Source: an uncultured Eubacteriales bacterium (lineage in GTDB: Bacteria; Bacillota; Clostridia; Christensenellales; Aristaeellaceae). From it: a stretch of 64,000 bases of DNA. Under the pieces are notes generated by a model. It saw only the letters and a list, made by a program, of their open reading frames with translations. It was not told the origin of the DNA and ran no database searches. Location of the stretch: positions 1-64,000 of the forward strand of contig OMZP01000002.1 in NCBI GenBank assembly GCA_900315585.1, given 5' to 3'. Below, piece after piece: positions 8,213 through 18,891 of the stretch. Position 1 is the stretch's first letter. The number at the start of each line of letters is the position of its first letter. Made by a program: the position numbers and the translations under genes.

Positions 8213-9256
8213 TCAGATGATCTTTGTGACCCGCAAAATCCACAAAACCAGCTCGAAGGCGACCTCCGGTGCGGTCTTGCCGGTGTAGGCGAGGGGAACG
8301 GTGCGCACGACCTTGTCCGCGTTGTAGATCTCAAAGCGCGCCTCCCAGTCCCGGACCCAGGGCAGGGCCTTCCGGTGCAGCCGCACGGAGGTCTCCCCAG
8401 CATAGCCGCAGGGATAGCTTTCCCAGGTCTCCGGGTCGTAGGGGCTCGTGCACTCGACCTTAAGCCATTCCGGCAGCCGGATCCGCCAGTAGTAGTTGCT
8501 TGTGACGGAAAATGCGCAGCCCTCGTCCAGGCTCAGTGCGTCCGCGCTGACCTCGAAGGACAGCTCCGGCTCCTCATAGGGCCTGCCCACGTGGGCCTCG
8601 TAGATCTGCAAGGCGATCTCATACCGGCTGCCCGGCCAGGAGTTGGCGTACTTCTGGCTCGGGCGCTCGAAGTGCAGCACGGCCCACTCCGTGGCGTCAT
8701 ACAGGCTCTCGGTGGCCTTGAGCCCGGGCAGGTTGATGTCCTGGGCCATGTAGCCCATCTGGATGTCGAAGTCCCACACCAGGTTGGCGTCGCCGTGCTC
8801 CACGGCGTATTTTTGTAGGCCGGACTTCCGGGCCTTCGTGGTCCACTGGCAGAGGCCGAAGCCCACGCCGTCGCCGGTGCGGAAGGTGTAGTGGCCGCGG
8901 TCGTCGATGCCGGTGTGGTTCTGGGCGTTGTAGGGGCAGAAGGAACTCTCCAGGTACAGGCTGCTTATCAGTCCCGACGCCTGGAAGTCGTTCAGGCCCC
9001 AACGCCGGGTCAGGATCGACCAGATCTCCCCCTCGAAGTTCACCTTGTCCGCCGGGTAGTTCATGGAGCCTGGCTCCAGCGTGGGCGTCGGGGTGGGCTG
9101 GAGCTCCTCCACCGGCGTCTGCGCGGGCTCCGGCTCCACCGCCAGGGCGAACTCCGTCGTCTCCGGCGCGAGCTCCGCCTCCGGGGCAATCTCCTCCGAC
9201 ACCGCCGGGATGGCCAGCACCAGTAAAAGCAGGGTTGTGATCAACAATCGTTTCAT
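8213..9256 (-). CDS. secreted phage-lysozyme-like cell wall protein
   Basis: Likely secreted muramidase-like enzyme acting on peptidoglycan. Residues 1-20 are a signal peptide, and 40-63 form a Glu/Pro/Thr-rich linker (PTPTPTLEPG). A domain at about 70-220 resembles the phage tail lysozyme family (Phage_lysozyme2): FQASGLISSLYLESSF, with the probable catalytic Glu, then GFGLCQWT and WAVLHFERPS. The C-terminal 120 residues look like a beta-sandwich and were not recognised. GGAGC precedes the ATG. No phage genes surround it, so it is probably a cellular remodelling enzyme. Confidence 0.75.
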   Translation of the reverse strand: MKRLLITTLLLLVLAIPAVSEEIAPEAELAPETTEFALAVEPEPAQTPVEELQPTPTPTLEPGSMNYPADKVNFEGEIWSILTRRWGLNDFQASGLISSLYLESSFCPYNAQNHTGIDDRGHYTFRTGDGVGFGLCQWTTKARKSGLQKYAVEHGDANLVWDFDIQMGYMAQDINLPGLKATESLYDATEWAVLHFERPSQKYANSWPGSRYEIALQIYEAHVGRPYEEPELSFEVSADALSLDEGCAFSVTSNYYWRIRLPEWLKVECTSPYDPETWESYPCGYAGETSVRLHRKALPWVRDWEARFEIYNADKVVRTVPLAYTGKTAPEVAFELVLWILRVTKII

Positions 9257-9392
9257 GATGCGCTCCGTTTGATGGAATCCATCTATAGTGTAACATGCCT
9301 GTCAAACCACAAAAGTTAATGTTCCCATCGGTTTACAAAGGCGTTTCATGGGGTGTATACTGCATACAAACCAAGGATACGAGGATATGCGG

Positions 9393-10319
9393 ATGAACGA
9401 CACTGAAAAGACGCAAAAATCCGGCGGCAGGATGCTGGGCAACCTGCTGCTGACGCTGACGGCCCTGATCTGGGGCACCGCCTTCGTGGGCCAGCGGGCG
9501 GGCATGGATTCCATCGAGCCCATCACCTTCTGCGCCTCGCGGATGTGGCTGTCCGCGGCGGCGGTGGGCCTGGTGGCCTGGCTGACGGGGCGGGGGGAGA
9601 AGGCCCTGACTGCCGGGGCGAGGGCCGAGCGGAACCGGAACACCCTGCTGGGCGGCCTGGGCTGCGGCTTCTTCCTGGCCACGGCCACCATCTTCCAGCA
9701 GATGGGCCTCGTCACCACCTCGGCGGGCAAGGCCGGGTTCATCACGGCCATGTACATGCTGCTGGTGCCCATCATCGGCTTCGTGCTGTTCAGGCAGAAG
9801 AACACCTGGCTGGTGTGGCTGGCGGTATTGATCGGCGTGGCGGGCATGTACCTGCTGTGCATCACGGAGGGCTTCAGCCTCACCACCGGCGACGCGCTGG
9901 TGTGCGCCTGCGCGGTGCTGTTCAGCGGACACATCCTCTGCTGCGACCACTTCGCGCCCAGGGCCAACCCGGTGCGCATGTCGGCGATCCAGTTCCTGGT
10001 GGCCGCGGTGATCTCCACCGTCGCGGCCTTCATCGCCGAGCAGCCCAGCTGGGACAAGGTGGCCTCCGCGGCCGTGCCGATCCTCTACTGCGGGCTGATG
10101 TCCGGCGGCGTGGGCTACACGCTGCAAATCGTGGCCCAGCGATGGACCGACCCCACCGTGGCCTCGCTGCTGATGAGCCTGGAGGCGGTGTTCGCAGCCC
10201 TGGCCGGGGCGCTGATCCTGGGGGAGCGCATGACCAGCCGTGAGCTGATCGGCTGCGCGGTGATGTTCCTGGCCATCATACTGGTGCAGATCCCGCTGCC
10301 CAATCGCAAAGACGCTTAG
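9393..10319 (+). CDS. DMT (EamA) family transporter
   Basis: Ten-helix drug/metabolite transporter family member of about 308 residues, a tandem duplication of a five-helix EamA unit. The first repeat opens with LLLTLTALIWGTAFVGQRAG and the second with DALVCACAVLFSGHILCCDHFA, ending in the typical SLLMSLEAVFAALAGALILGE. The substrate cannot be told from sequence. Two in-frame ATGs (9387 and 9393) are possible. The second has GAGG at a better distance. It is read away from the lysozyme gene and is followed 15 bases later by a small gene. Confidence 0.88.
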   Translation: MNDTEKTQKSGGRMLGNLLLTLTALIWGTAFVGQRAGMDSIEPITFCASRMWLSAAAVGLVAWLTGRGEKALTAGARAERNRNTLLGGLGCGFFLATATIFQQMGLVTTSAGKAGFITAMYMLLVPIIGFVLFRQKNTWLVWLAVLIGVAGMYLLCITEGFSLTTGDALVCACAVLFSGHILCCDHFAPRANPVRMSAIQFLVAAVISTVAAFIAEQPSWDKVASAAVPILYCGLMSGGVGYTLQIVAQRWTDPTVASLLMSLEAVFAALAGALILGERMTSRELIGCAVMFLAIILVQIPLPNRKDA

Positions 10320-10334
10320 ACAGGAGTTGAGAGT

Positions 10335-10556
10335 ATGTCCATCTTCCATCGCAAGAACCGGAAACCGGCCCTTCCATACGACCCCGAGACCCAGCAGCCC
10401 GCGGTGCGCAAGAGCATCTGCACCGGGGAGATGACGGCGGGCTTCATCGACAGGCAGACCGGGAAGTTCACCGACCTGATGCGCCTGGACGGCCAGGCGG
10501 GCCTGGAGCAGTTCAAGAAGGACACGGGCGCGGAGGAGATCAAGGAGATCTACTAG
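10335..10556 (+). CDS. conserved small soluble protein
   Basis: A 73-residue protein beginning MSIFHRKNRKPALPYDPETQ, with the segment AVRKSICTGEMTAGFIDRQTGKF and ending AEEIKEIY. I recall similar short proteins in many Clostridia (CTGE followed by AGF and GKF), but no function is known to me. No membrane segment is present. CAGGAG lies ten bases before the ATG, and it is probably cotranscribed with the DMT transporter gene just upstream. Confidence 0.75.
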   Translation: MSIFHRKNRKPALPYDPETQQPAVRKSICTGEMTAGFIDRQTGKFTDLMRLDGQAGLEQFKKDTGAEEIKEIY

Positions 10557-10586
10557 AATCGGGATAGATCACATATACGCCATGTA

Positions 10587-10655
10587 CAGATCCTTCGCTT
10601 CGCTCAGGATGACTACGGTCGATTCCATGTCATCCTGAGCGGAGCGAAGGATCTG
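10587..10655. repeat. palindromic intergenic repeat, family A copy 1
   Basis: Two 27-base arms (10587-10613 and 10629-10655) around a 15-base loop are complementary except for one position. The core is AGATCCTTCGCTTCGCTC. The same element is at 42701, 56308 and 61914, always between genes. It may also act as a terminator-like hairpin after the 10335 gene. Confidence 0.85.
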
Positions 10656-10769
10656 TAGTTGTTTGAAATATCATTATTTGTTAAATTTGTGAAATGAAGC
10701 AATATGCCGCGCTGTCAAATCGTCTCTATAGTGTAATTACAGAATGACGGCCGTCAGGAGCGTGTTTCC

Positions 10770-11243
10770 ATGAACGACAACGAGTACATGCGGCGGGTCC
10801 GGCTAATGGAGGACCGGCTCTACCGCATCGCCCAGGCCATGCTGTGGCGAGAGGCCGACAGCGTGGACGCGGTGCAGGAGGCGGTCTTCCGGGGCTGGCT
10901 GAAAAAGGACAGCCTGTCGGACGACGATCGCCTGGAGCCCTGGCTGGTGCGCATCCTGGTGAACGAGTGCCGGGACGCCCTGCGAAGGCGGAAGCGGGAA
11001 CCGGCGGAGCTGGTCGAGGCCATCACGGAAGACGACCGGCTCTGCGAGGATCTGCAGCTTCGGCTGGCGATGAAGCAGCTGCCGGAGAAGTATCGCCTGC
11101 CGCTGGTGCTGCACCACATGGAGGGCTACCGGGTCTCGGAGGTGGCCCAGATGCTGCGCCTGCCAGGAAAGCTGGTCGCGTCGAGGCTGCATCAGGCCCG
11201 GAAAGCCCTGAGAAGCCTGTTGGACGGAGGTGATGAAGTATGA
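10770..11243 (+). CDS. RNA polymerase sigma factor, sigma-70 (ECF-like)
   Basis: A 157-residue protein with region 2 at about residues 12-75 (LYRIAQAMLWREADSVDAVQ, then FRGWLKK) and region 4 at about 100-150 (LPEKYRLPLVLHHMEGYRVSEVAQMLRLPGKLVASRLHQARKAL, broken here only by length of the motif). Such short sigma factors direct RNA polymerase to stress or envelope promoters. CAGGAG precedes the ATG. Its stop overlaps the start of the next gene as ATGA, so the two are translationally coupled, as is usual for a sigma factor and its membrane-bound partner. Confidence 0.88.
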   Translation: MNDNEYMRRVRLMEDRLYRIAQAMLWREADSVDAVQEAVFRGWLKKDSLSDDDRLEPWLVRILVNECRDALRRRKREPAELVEAITEDDRLCEDLQLRLAMKQLPEKYRLPLVLHHMEGYRVSEVAQMLRLPGKLVASRLHQARKALRSLLDGGDEV

Positions 11244-12508
11244 AAAAGGACTTCCCGCGCCTGGAGCGTGCGTTCACGGAAGCGCCCTCTTATCTTTCAA
11301 TGGAGATCGAACGGACCTTCAAGAGAGGAGAGGCGGAAATGAAGAGAAGACATAAACTGTATACGGCCCTGACGGCGGTGGCGGCCTGCGCGATCCTGAT
11401 GGCGGGGTTGGCCTTTGCCACGGGCCGGATGACAAAGCCAAAGCCCGACCGCGTAGTGACGGAGCAGGGCGGCCACGGCGCGCCGGAAGCGGACGAGAAC
11501 ATCCTGCCGGAGATCACGCCGGAGCCCACGCCCACGCCGGAAGTCACCCCGATACCGACGGCAACCCCGGAGGTTACGCCGGAGCCGACCCCCACGCCGG
11601 AGGTCACTCCGGAGCCGACCCCGACCCCGGAGCTGGCCGGGGAACTGGAGATCGTCTACACCCAGCCCGAAAGCAACTATTACCACAGCGTGCAGGACTG
11701 CTCCGGCATGGTGGGCGCGATCGAGTGGACGAAGGCCTCGGCCATCTCCGTGGGCAAGCAGCCCTGCCCGGTGTGCGTCACCGGCGAGGTTACAATCACG
11801 GCTCCGAACACCCGCGCGCCGGAATCGGACGAACCCTGCGAAGCGCCGGTTTACTACACGGCGGGCGGCGTGTACTACCACGGCAACGATCAGTGCTCCG
11901 GCATGTTGAACGCGCAGGAGCACACCCTCGCCGAAGCGGAGGCCGACGGCAAGCTTCGCTGCCCGACCTGCCAGCCGGTGGAGCCGGATCACTACGATCT
12001 GTTCAAGCAGGCCTTCGGGCAGGGGCTAGAGGCGCTGATACCGGGCTATGCCTACGCATACTGCGGCGATGCAACCAGATTCTTTGACGAGGGTAACTGG
12101 CACGTCACCGACGGCGAGGAGGTTTTCCCAATCTGCCAGGCCTCCAGCTTTCTAAAGGCGGACGGCGGCGAATACCGCACCCGCATGGGCAGCACGGTGT
12201 TTGAGGACGTGCTTTGCATCAGCTTCTTCTCGGAAAAGCTGGACAACCTGTGGCCCTTCCTCTCCGGGTCGGAGGCAGGCGCGCTTGCCCTTGCCGAAAA
12301 GGACGAAGCTGTGGAGGATATGATTGAAAAGTTGAACTATGCCGGGCCGTTGAACCTGGAAGAAGGCAACGTCTGGGTTGCCATCGGTTCGGACGGCGTG
12401 ATCAAGGAACTGGAGGTGTACTACGTCGATGCTGACAGCGATGTCACAGTGACGCTTGCCTGGACGCTGACCGACGGCGAATACGTGTTTGCGGGCACCG
12501 TGGAATGA
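11240..12508 (+). CDS. membrane protein with duplicated Cys domain, putative anti-sigma factor
   Basis: 422 residues. Residues 1-39 form a short charged cytoplasmic head, 41-62 are one membrane helix, and about 93-133 are an outer Pro/Thr/Glu linker made of TPEPTPTPEVTP units. Two homologous repeats follow (about 138-187 and 200-250), each with the pattern YYH-x4-CSGM, a Thr-rich stretch and CPxC. About 170 residues of unrecognised domain come last. The position directly after a sigma gene with a 4-base overlap suggests it holds or senses for that sigma factor. The cytoplasmic head is too short for a classical zinc anti-sigma domain, so this role is inferred. Confidence 0.7.
   Translation: MKKDFPRLERAFTEAPSYLSMEIERTFKRGEAEMKRRHKLYTALTAVAACAILMAGLAFATGRMTKPKPDRVVTEQGGHGAPEADENILPEITPEPTPTPEVTPIPTATPEVTPEPTPTPEVTPEPTPTPELAGELEIVYTQPESNYYHSVQDCSGMVGAIEWTKASAISVGKQPCPVCVTGEVTITAPNTRAPESDEPCEAPVYYTAGGVYYHGNDQCSGMLNAQEHTLAEAEADGKLRCPTCQPVEPDHYDLFKQAFGQGLEALIPGYAYAYCGDATRFFDEGNWHVTDGEEVFPICQASSFLKADGGEYRTRMGSTVFEDVLCISFFSEKLDNLWPFLSGSEAGALALAEKDEAVEDMIEKLNYAGPLNLEEGNVWVAIGSDGVIKELEVYYVDADSDVTVTLAWTLTDGEYVFAGTVE
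11510..11637 (+). repeat. in-gene tandem repeat coding the Pro/Thr linker
   Basis: Imperfect 12- to 30-bp units coding PEPTPTPEVTP and PIPTATPEVTP repeat about four times. They encode the extended linker between the membrane helix and the outer Cys domains. Such tracts can vary in length by slippage. Confidence 0.8.
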
Positions 12509-12516
12509 TAGATCGA

Positions 12517-12544
12517 GGGCCGACGGCGTTGCCGTCGGCCCTTT
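12517..12544. terminator. terminator between the sigma operon and uvrA
   Basis: An 11-bp perfect GC stem GGGCCGACGGC (12517-12527) pairs with 12531-12541 around a 3-base loop, followed by TTTGTGT on the plus strand. It ends the sigma operon. The convergent uvrA stop codon at 12552 is close by, but the minus side lacks a T-run. Confidence 0.75.
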
Positions 12545-12551
12545 GTGTCGT

Positions 12552-15392
<2,841 letters not shown>

Positions 15393-15409
15393 AGCTTGTA
15401 CCTCTTTTT

Positions 15410-15445
15410 AGGCAATAGTCAATAGGGAATAGGCAATAGGATAAG
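15410..15445. repeat. GGCAATAG minirepeat
   Basis: About four tandem near-copies of GGCAATAGGGAATA lie directly upstream of the uvrA ribosome site. The same minirepeat occurs at 38267-38293 after mutS. Confidence 0.7.
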
Positions 15446-15493
15446 TGGCTGCCGCGCAGTCCGACAGGGGCGGTGCAGTGTCGCACGACAGAG

Positions 15494-15633
15494 CCTTCCC
15501 CTTCAGGGGAAGGTGGCCGAGCGAAGCGAGGTCGGAAGAGGTCGTTCTCTTTTTATTTGGTTCTTCACGGAAAGTTGGGGGATGACAAACACCTCATCCG
15601 CCCCTTCGGGGCACCTTCCCCTCAAGGGGAAGG
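15494..15633. repeat. CCTTCCCC hairpins in the uvrA-ridA spacer
   Basis: The 325-bp spacer contains no gene. Two small palindromes with CCTTCCCC / GGGGAAGG arms lie at 15494-15513 and 15614-15633, with a related, degenerate copy near 35595. They look like pieces of one dispersed element. Confidence 0.65.
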
Positions 15634-15712
15634 CTTAGCGCAGAAAGGCTTCCCCCTAAGCTGTCACCGTAGGTGACTGATGAGGGGGAAATCCCACAAC
15701 TTTCCGTGAAGA
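15562..15712. repeat. 151-bp element with 16-bp terminal inverted repeats
   Basis: TCTTCACGGAAAGTTG (15562-15577) is perfectly inverted at 15697-15712. The 119-base interior holds CCTTCCCC hairpins and the pair CACCTCATC / GATGAGG. It ends five bases before the ridA stop. The size and ends resemble a miniature inverted-repeat element, but no target duplication is clear. Confidence 0.5.
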
Positions 15713-15717
15713 GCCTT

Positions 15718-16086
15718 TTATTTTCCGTCATACGCGATGCCGTCCAGCTGGAACAGCAGCCCGTCCTCACCGCCCACGTGGGCGAACTCAGTCTGGATGG
15801 ACTTGCGCACCGGGTATTTCCCGTGGAAGCGTTCCTTGATGACCTTCTCCATGACGGGGATGTTCCAGACATCCCGAAACAGGCAGTCCATCTGCACCAC
15901 ATGCTCCAGCCCCAAGCCTACCATGGCAAGCCGCTTCTCCATCTCGTCGATGGCGCCGTTGACCTGGGCTTCAATGGGCTGGCCCACGTTGCCCGCGCAG
16001 TAATTGAGGAAGACCAGGTTCCCGGCCCTGATGACGCCGGAATGGGCCCACTCCTCGTTCACGTCGTAACGCTCGATATCGCTCAT
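15718..16086 (-). CDS. RidA/YjgF-family protein
   Basis: Probable member of the trimeric RidA superfamily, which hydrolyses reactive enamine/imine intermediates from amino acid metabolism. The 122 residues include AGNLVFLNYCAGNVG, the helix EAQVNGAIDEMEKRL and PVRKSIQTEFA, where the Arg is the usual ligand of substrate carboxylate. The frame is open upstream, but the ATG at 16086 has GGAGGAGG before it and overlaps the stop of the preceding gene (ATGA), so the two form an operon. Which RidA subgroup it belongs to is unclear. Confidence 0.82.
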   Translation of the reverse strand: MSDIERYDVNEEWAHSGVIRAGNLVFLNYCAGNVGQPIEAQVNGAIDEMEKRLAMVGLGLEHVVQMDCLFRDVWNIPVMEKVIKERFHGKYPVRKSIQTEFAHVGGEDGLLFQLDGIAYDGK

Positions 16087-16397
16087 GTCGAGTCCTCCTC
16101 CATGGTTTCGATCAAAAAGCTCACCGGACGGAAGCCGTCGTTGCAGGAGATCATGGCGGATTTCGGGTCCTTCATCCAGCCGTCGTAGAGGTTCTCCCCG
16201 CCGTGGGCCAGGGTCATTACGAAGGGGGAGAGGGTCTCCCAGGCGCTGTCGCACATGTCCTCGGGCCGTGCCCAGCCGTTGCAGAGGAAGGTCTGCCCCA
16301 GCCGCATCGAACAGGCGTGCTCGATAGGGTTTTCGTACCGCTCCATCAGGTCGTCATAGTGCGCCATGCGCACGACGGTGATCTTGACCTTTTTCAT
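16083..16397 (-). CDS. TIGR04076 family protein
   Basis: A 104-residue protein starting MKKVKITVVRMAHYDDLMERY. It has the family pattern of GQTF, NGWARPEDMCDSAWETLSPFV and, near the end, SCNDGFRPVSFLIE. The conserved cysteines (EHACSM, EDMC and SCNDG) suggest metal or redox chemistry, but the function is unknown. The ATG at 16397 has GGAGG six bases upstream. It overlaps ridA by four bases. In other Clostridia small proteins of this type accompany oxidoreductases; here the partner is a RidA protein. Confidence 0.8.
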   Translation of the reverse strand: MKKVKITVVRMAHYDDLMERYENPIEHACSMRLGQTFLCNGWARPEDMCDSAWETLSPFVMTLAHGGENLYDGWMKDPKSAMISCNDGFRPVSFLIETMEEDST

Positions 16398-16715
16398 GGT
16401 CGCCTCCATGATCAATGAATTGGCGCATTGCGCCATGATTTGCGCTTTGCGCATGAATTCTCTCTTTCCTCCATGATTTGAATTGCGCCACATGCGCCGC
16501 GGCGCAATTCACGACCGACAGGTCTATTCACGCGCCGTCAGGCGCAATTCATTTTCAAATATGCCTGCCGGGCAAGCGTATTTGAAATCAACCCGGATTC
16601 CGGTGCGTCATCTTCTCCCTACGGCTGCGCCGACCCGCAAGAAGTCGTCGCAGCTACGCGGCGGCACAGCCGGTGTGCACGCCGCCAGTCGGCGCGATGC
16701 GCCTTCCTCCGGGGC
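16398..16715. repeat. repeat-rich spacer between uvrB and the TIGR04076 gene
   Basis: 318 bases without a gene. They contain GAATTGCGCC (16480-16489) inverted at 16501-16510 and repeated directly at 16541-16550, a hairpin with arms TTTCAAATA / TATTTGAAA (16553-16587), and a 31-bp copy of the uvrB 3' end at 16590-16620. It appears to be a patchwork of small insertions and duplications. Confidence 0.65.
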
Positions 16716-16748
16716 CTAACCCGGATTCCGGTGCGTCATCTTCTCCCT
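16590..16748. repeat. 31-bp direct duplication of the uvrB 3' end
   Basis: Bases 16590-16620 repeat 16718-16748 exactly. On the minus strand the repeated piece encodes the last ten residues of UvrB ([10 protein letters not shown]). The copies start 128 bp apart, so an ancestral uvrB may have ended at the distal copy, or a 128-bp tandem duplication later decayed. Confidence 0.85.
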
Positions 16749-18740
16749 GCGCCGTCTTCTCTGTCTCGACTGTTCGTTGTTCGCCATGACCTTTTCGCCC
16801 TTCAATGCCAGCATCTCGTCGCGGTACCTGGCGGCCTTCTCGAAGTCCAGATTGTTGGCGGCCTGGAGCATCAGCTCCTCCAGCCGCTCGATGGCCATGC
16901 GCTTCTCTTCCTCGTCGAGGCCCGCGGCGGCGTCCGCGTCGTCGGGCTTGCGGGTGACCTCCATCAGCTCGCGGATGGCGGTGCGGATGGTCTGCGGCTC
17001 GATGTGGTGCTCCTCGTTGTACTTCTGCTGGATCTCCCGGCGGCGGTTGGTCTCGGTGATGGCGCGCTGCATGGAGTCAGTGATTTCATCCGCGTACATG
17101 ATGACCCGCCCGTCCACGTTCCGCGCCGCGCGCCCGATGGTCTGGATCAGGCTGGTCTCGCTGCGCAGGAAGCCCTCCTTGTCCGCGTCCAGGATGCAGA
17201 CGAGGGAGACCTCCGGCATGTCCAGACCCTCGCGAAGCAGGTTGATGCCCACCAGCACGTCAAATTCGCCGCTGCGCAGGCCGTGGATCAGCTTGATGCG
17301 CTCCAGCGTCTCGATGTCTGAGTGCAGGTACTCCACCCGCACGTCCAGTTCCTTCAGGTACTGAGTCAGGCTCTCGGCCATGCGCTTGGTGAGGGTCGTC
17401 ACCAGCACACGCCCGCCATCGCCAGTCACCTTGTTGATCTCGCCGATCAAATCGTCCACCTGGCCGGTGGCGGGGCGCACGACGATCTCCGGGTCGATCA
17501 GGCCCGTGGGACGGATGATCTGCTCCACCACCTGGTCCGCCCGTTCCAATTCATAGGGCCCCGGGGTGGCGGAGACGTAGATGGTCTGCCCGGCCCGCTC
17601 CTCAAACTCGTGGAATTTCAGCGGCCGGTTGTCGTAGGCGGCGGGCAGGCGAAAGCCGTAGTCCACCAGCGTGCGCTTTCTGGCGAAGTCGCCGTTGTAC
17701 ATGGCGCGGATCTGGGGCACGGTCACGTGGGCCTCGTCAATGAAGATCAGGAAATCCTTTGGGAAGTAGTCCAGCAGGGTAAAGGGGGCCTGGCCGGGCT
17801 GGCGGCCGTCAAAGTAGCGGGAGTAGTTCTCGATGCCGCTGCAATAGCCGATCTCGCGCATCATCTCGATGTCGTAGTGCACCCGCTGCTCCAGCCTCTG
17901 GGCCTCCAGCAGCCGCCCGGACTGTCGGAAGTCGTTCAGCCGCTGCTCCAGGTCGTTTTCGATGTTCACGATGCAGCGGTCCAGCTTGTCCTTGCTGGTG
18001 GCGTAGTGGCTGGCGGGGAAGATGAGCACGTGGTTCATCAGCCGAAGCACCTTGCCCGTCACCATGTCGATCTCGCTGATGCGCTCGATCTCGTCCCCGA
18101 AGAACTCCACCCGCACGCCCCGCTTCTCCGACGCGGCAGGGATGATCTCGATGACCTCGCCCCGCACCCGGAAGGTGCCGCGCTCGGGCTCAAAATCGTT
18201 GCGGGTAAACTGGATGTCCACCAGCTGACGCAGCAAATCGTCCCGGTCGATCTCCTGGCCCTCCCGCAGGGAAACGGACAGCCCCTCGTATTCCTCCGGG
18301 TCGCCCAGGCCGTAGATGCAGCTGACGGAGGCGACGATCACCACGTCCCGCCGCTCGGACAGCCAGCTCGTGGCGCTGTGGCGCATGCGGTCGATCTCGT
18401 CGTTGATGGAGGCGTCCTTCTCGATGAAGGTGTCCGTGGAGGGAATGTAGGCCTCCGGCTGGTAGTAGTCGTAGTATGACACGAAGTAGCCCACGGCGTT
18501 TTCCGGGAAGAACTCCCGGAACTCCGCCGCCAGCTGGGCCGCCAGGGTCTTGTTGTGGGCGATCACCAGCGCGGGACGGCCCGCGTTTTTGATGATGTTC
18601 GCCATGGTGAAGGTCTTGCCGGAGCCGGTGACGCCCAGCAGCACCTGGTGCCTGTAGCCCTTTTCCAGGCCCTCGGTCAGCTTTTGGATGGCCTGGGGCT
18701 GGTCGCCGGTGGGCTGGTAGTCGGAATGAAGCTGGAACAT
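16716..18740 (-). CDS. uvrB: excinuclease ABC subunit B
   Basis: Damage-verifying helicase-like subunit of nucleotide excision repair that accepts DNA from UvrA and recruits UvrC. It has 674 residues, with Walker A GVTGSGKT near 39-46, the beta-hairpin region around [10 protein letters not shown], helicase motifs (LIFIDEAH-type [14 protein letters not shown], and QTIGRAARN) and a C-terminal UVR motif ([20 protein letters not shown]). The ATG at 18740 has GAGG eight bases ahead. A promoter and a candidate LexA box lie upstream. Its 3' end is duplicated downstream. Confidence 0.97.
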   Translation of the reverse strand: MFQLHSDYQPTGDQPQAIQKLTEGLEKGYRHQVLLGVTGSGKTFTMANIIKNAGRPALVIAHNKTLAAQLAAEFREFFPENAVGYFVSYYDYYQPEAYIPSTDTFIEKDASINDEIDRMRHSATSWLSERRDVVIVASVSCIYGLGDPEEYEGLSVSLREGQEIDRDDLLRQLVDIQFTRNDFEPERGTFRVRGEVIEIIPAASEKRGVRVEFFGDEIERISEIDMVTGKVLRLMNHVLIFPASHYATSKDKLDRCIVNIENDLEQRLNDFRQSGRLLEAQRLEQRVHYDIEMMREIGYCSGIENYSRYFDGRQPGQAPFTLLDYFPKDFLIFIDEAHVTVPQIRAMYNGDFARKRTLVDYGFRLPAAYDNRPLKFHEFEERAGQTIYVSATPGPYELERADQVVEQIIRPTGLIDPEIVVRPATGQVDDLIGEINKVTGDGGRVLVTTLTKRMAESLTQYLKELDVRVEYLHSDIETLERIKLIHGLRSGEFDVLVGINLLREGLDMPEVSLVCILDADKEGFLRSETSLIQTIGRAARNVDGRVIMYADEITDSMQRAITETNRRREIQQKYNEEHHIEPQTIRTAIRELMEVTRKPDDADAAAGLDEEEKRMAIERLEELMLQAANNLDFEKAARYRDEMLALKGEKVMANNEQSRQRRRRREKMTHRNPG

Positions 18741-18773
18741 GGTGAAAACCTCTGCGTTAAGTCGTTGTATTCC

Positions 18774-18802
18774 ATTATAGCACCACTGTTTTTAATTGAA
18801 AA
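18774..18802 (-). promoter_or_regulatory. promoter of uvrB
   Basis: On the minus strand TATAAT (18774-18779) has a weak -35 TTTTCA (18797-18802) at 17 bp. The start codon is 34 bases beyond the -10. Confidence 0.55.
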
Positions 18803-18820
18803 CAGGCAAACCAAAGATTT

Positions 18821-18832
18821 AAACATGTGTTC
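18821..18832. promoter_or_regulatory. candidate LexA (SOS) box
   Basis: AAACATGTGTTC differs by one base from the Firmicutes core GAAC-N4-GTTC and is followed by G, as in the full consensus. It lies about 42 bp upstream of the uvrB -10 and 60 bp before the endolysin-like gene, in their shared divergent region. Confidence 0.45.
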
Positions 18833-18891
18833 GATAACCTCCGCACGGCGTGCGCATTCCCGGCATAGTGTGCACAGAAGGAGGGATCGGT

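Noticed and set aside
11510-11637. CRISPR-like array
   Set aside because: The short tandem units encode a Pro/Thr linker in frame and have no spacers of constant length. No CRISPR array was seen elsewhere either.
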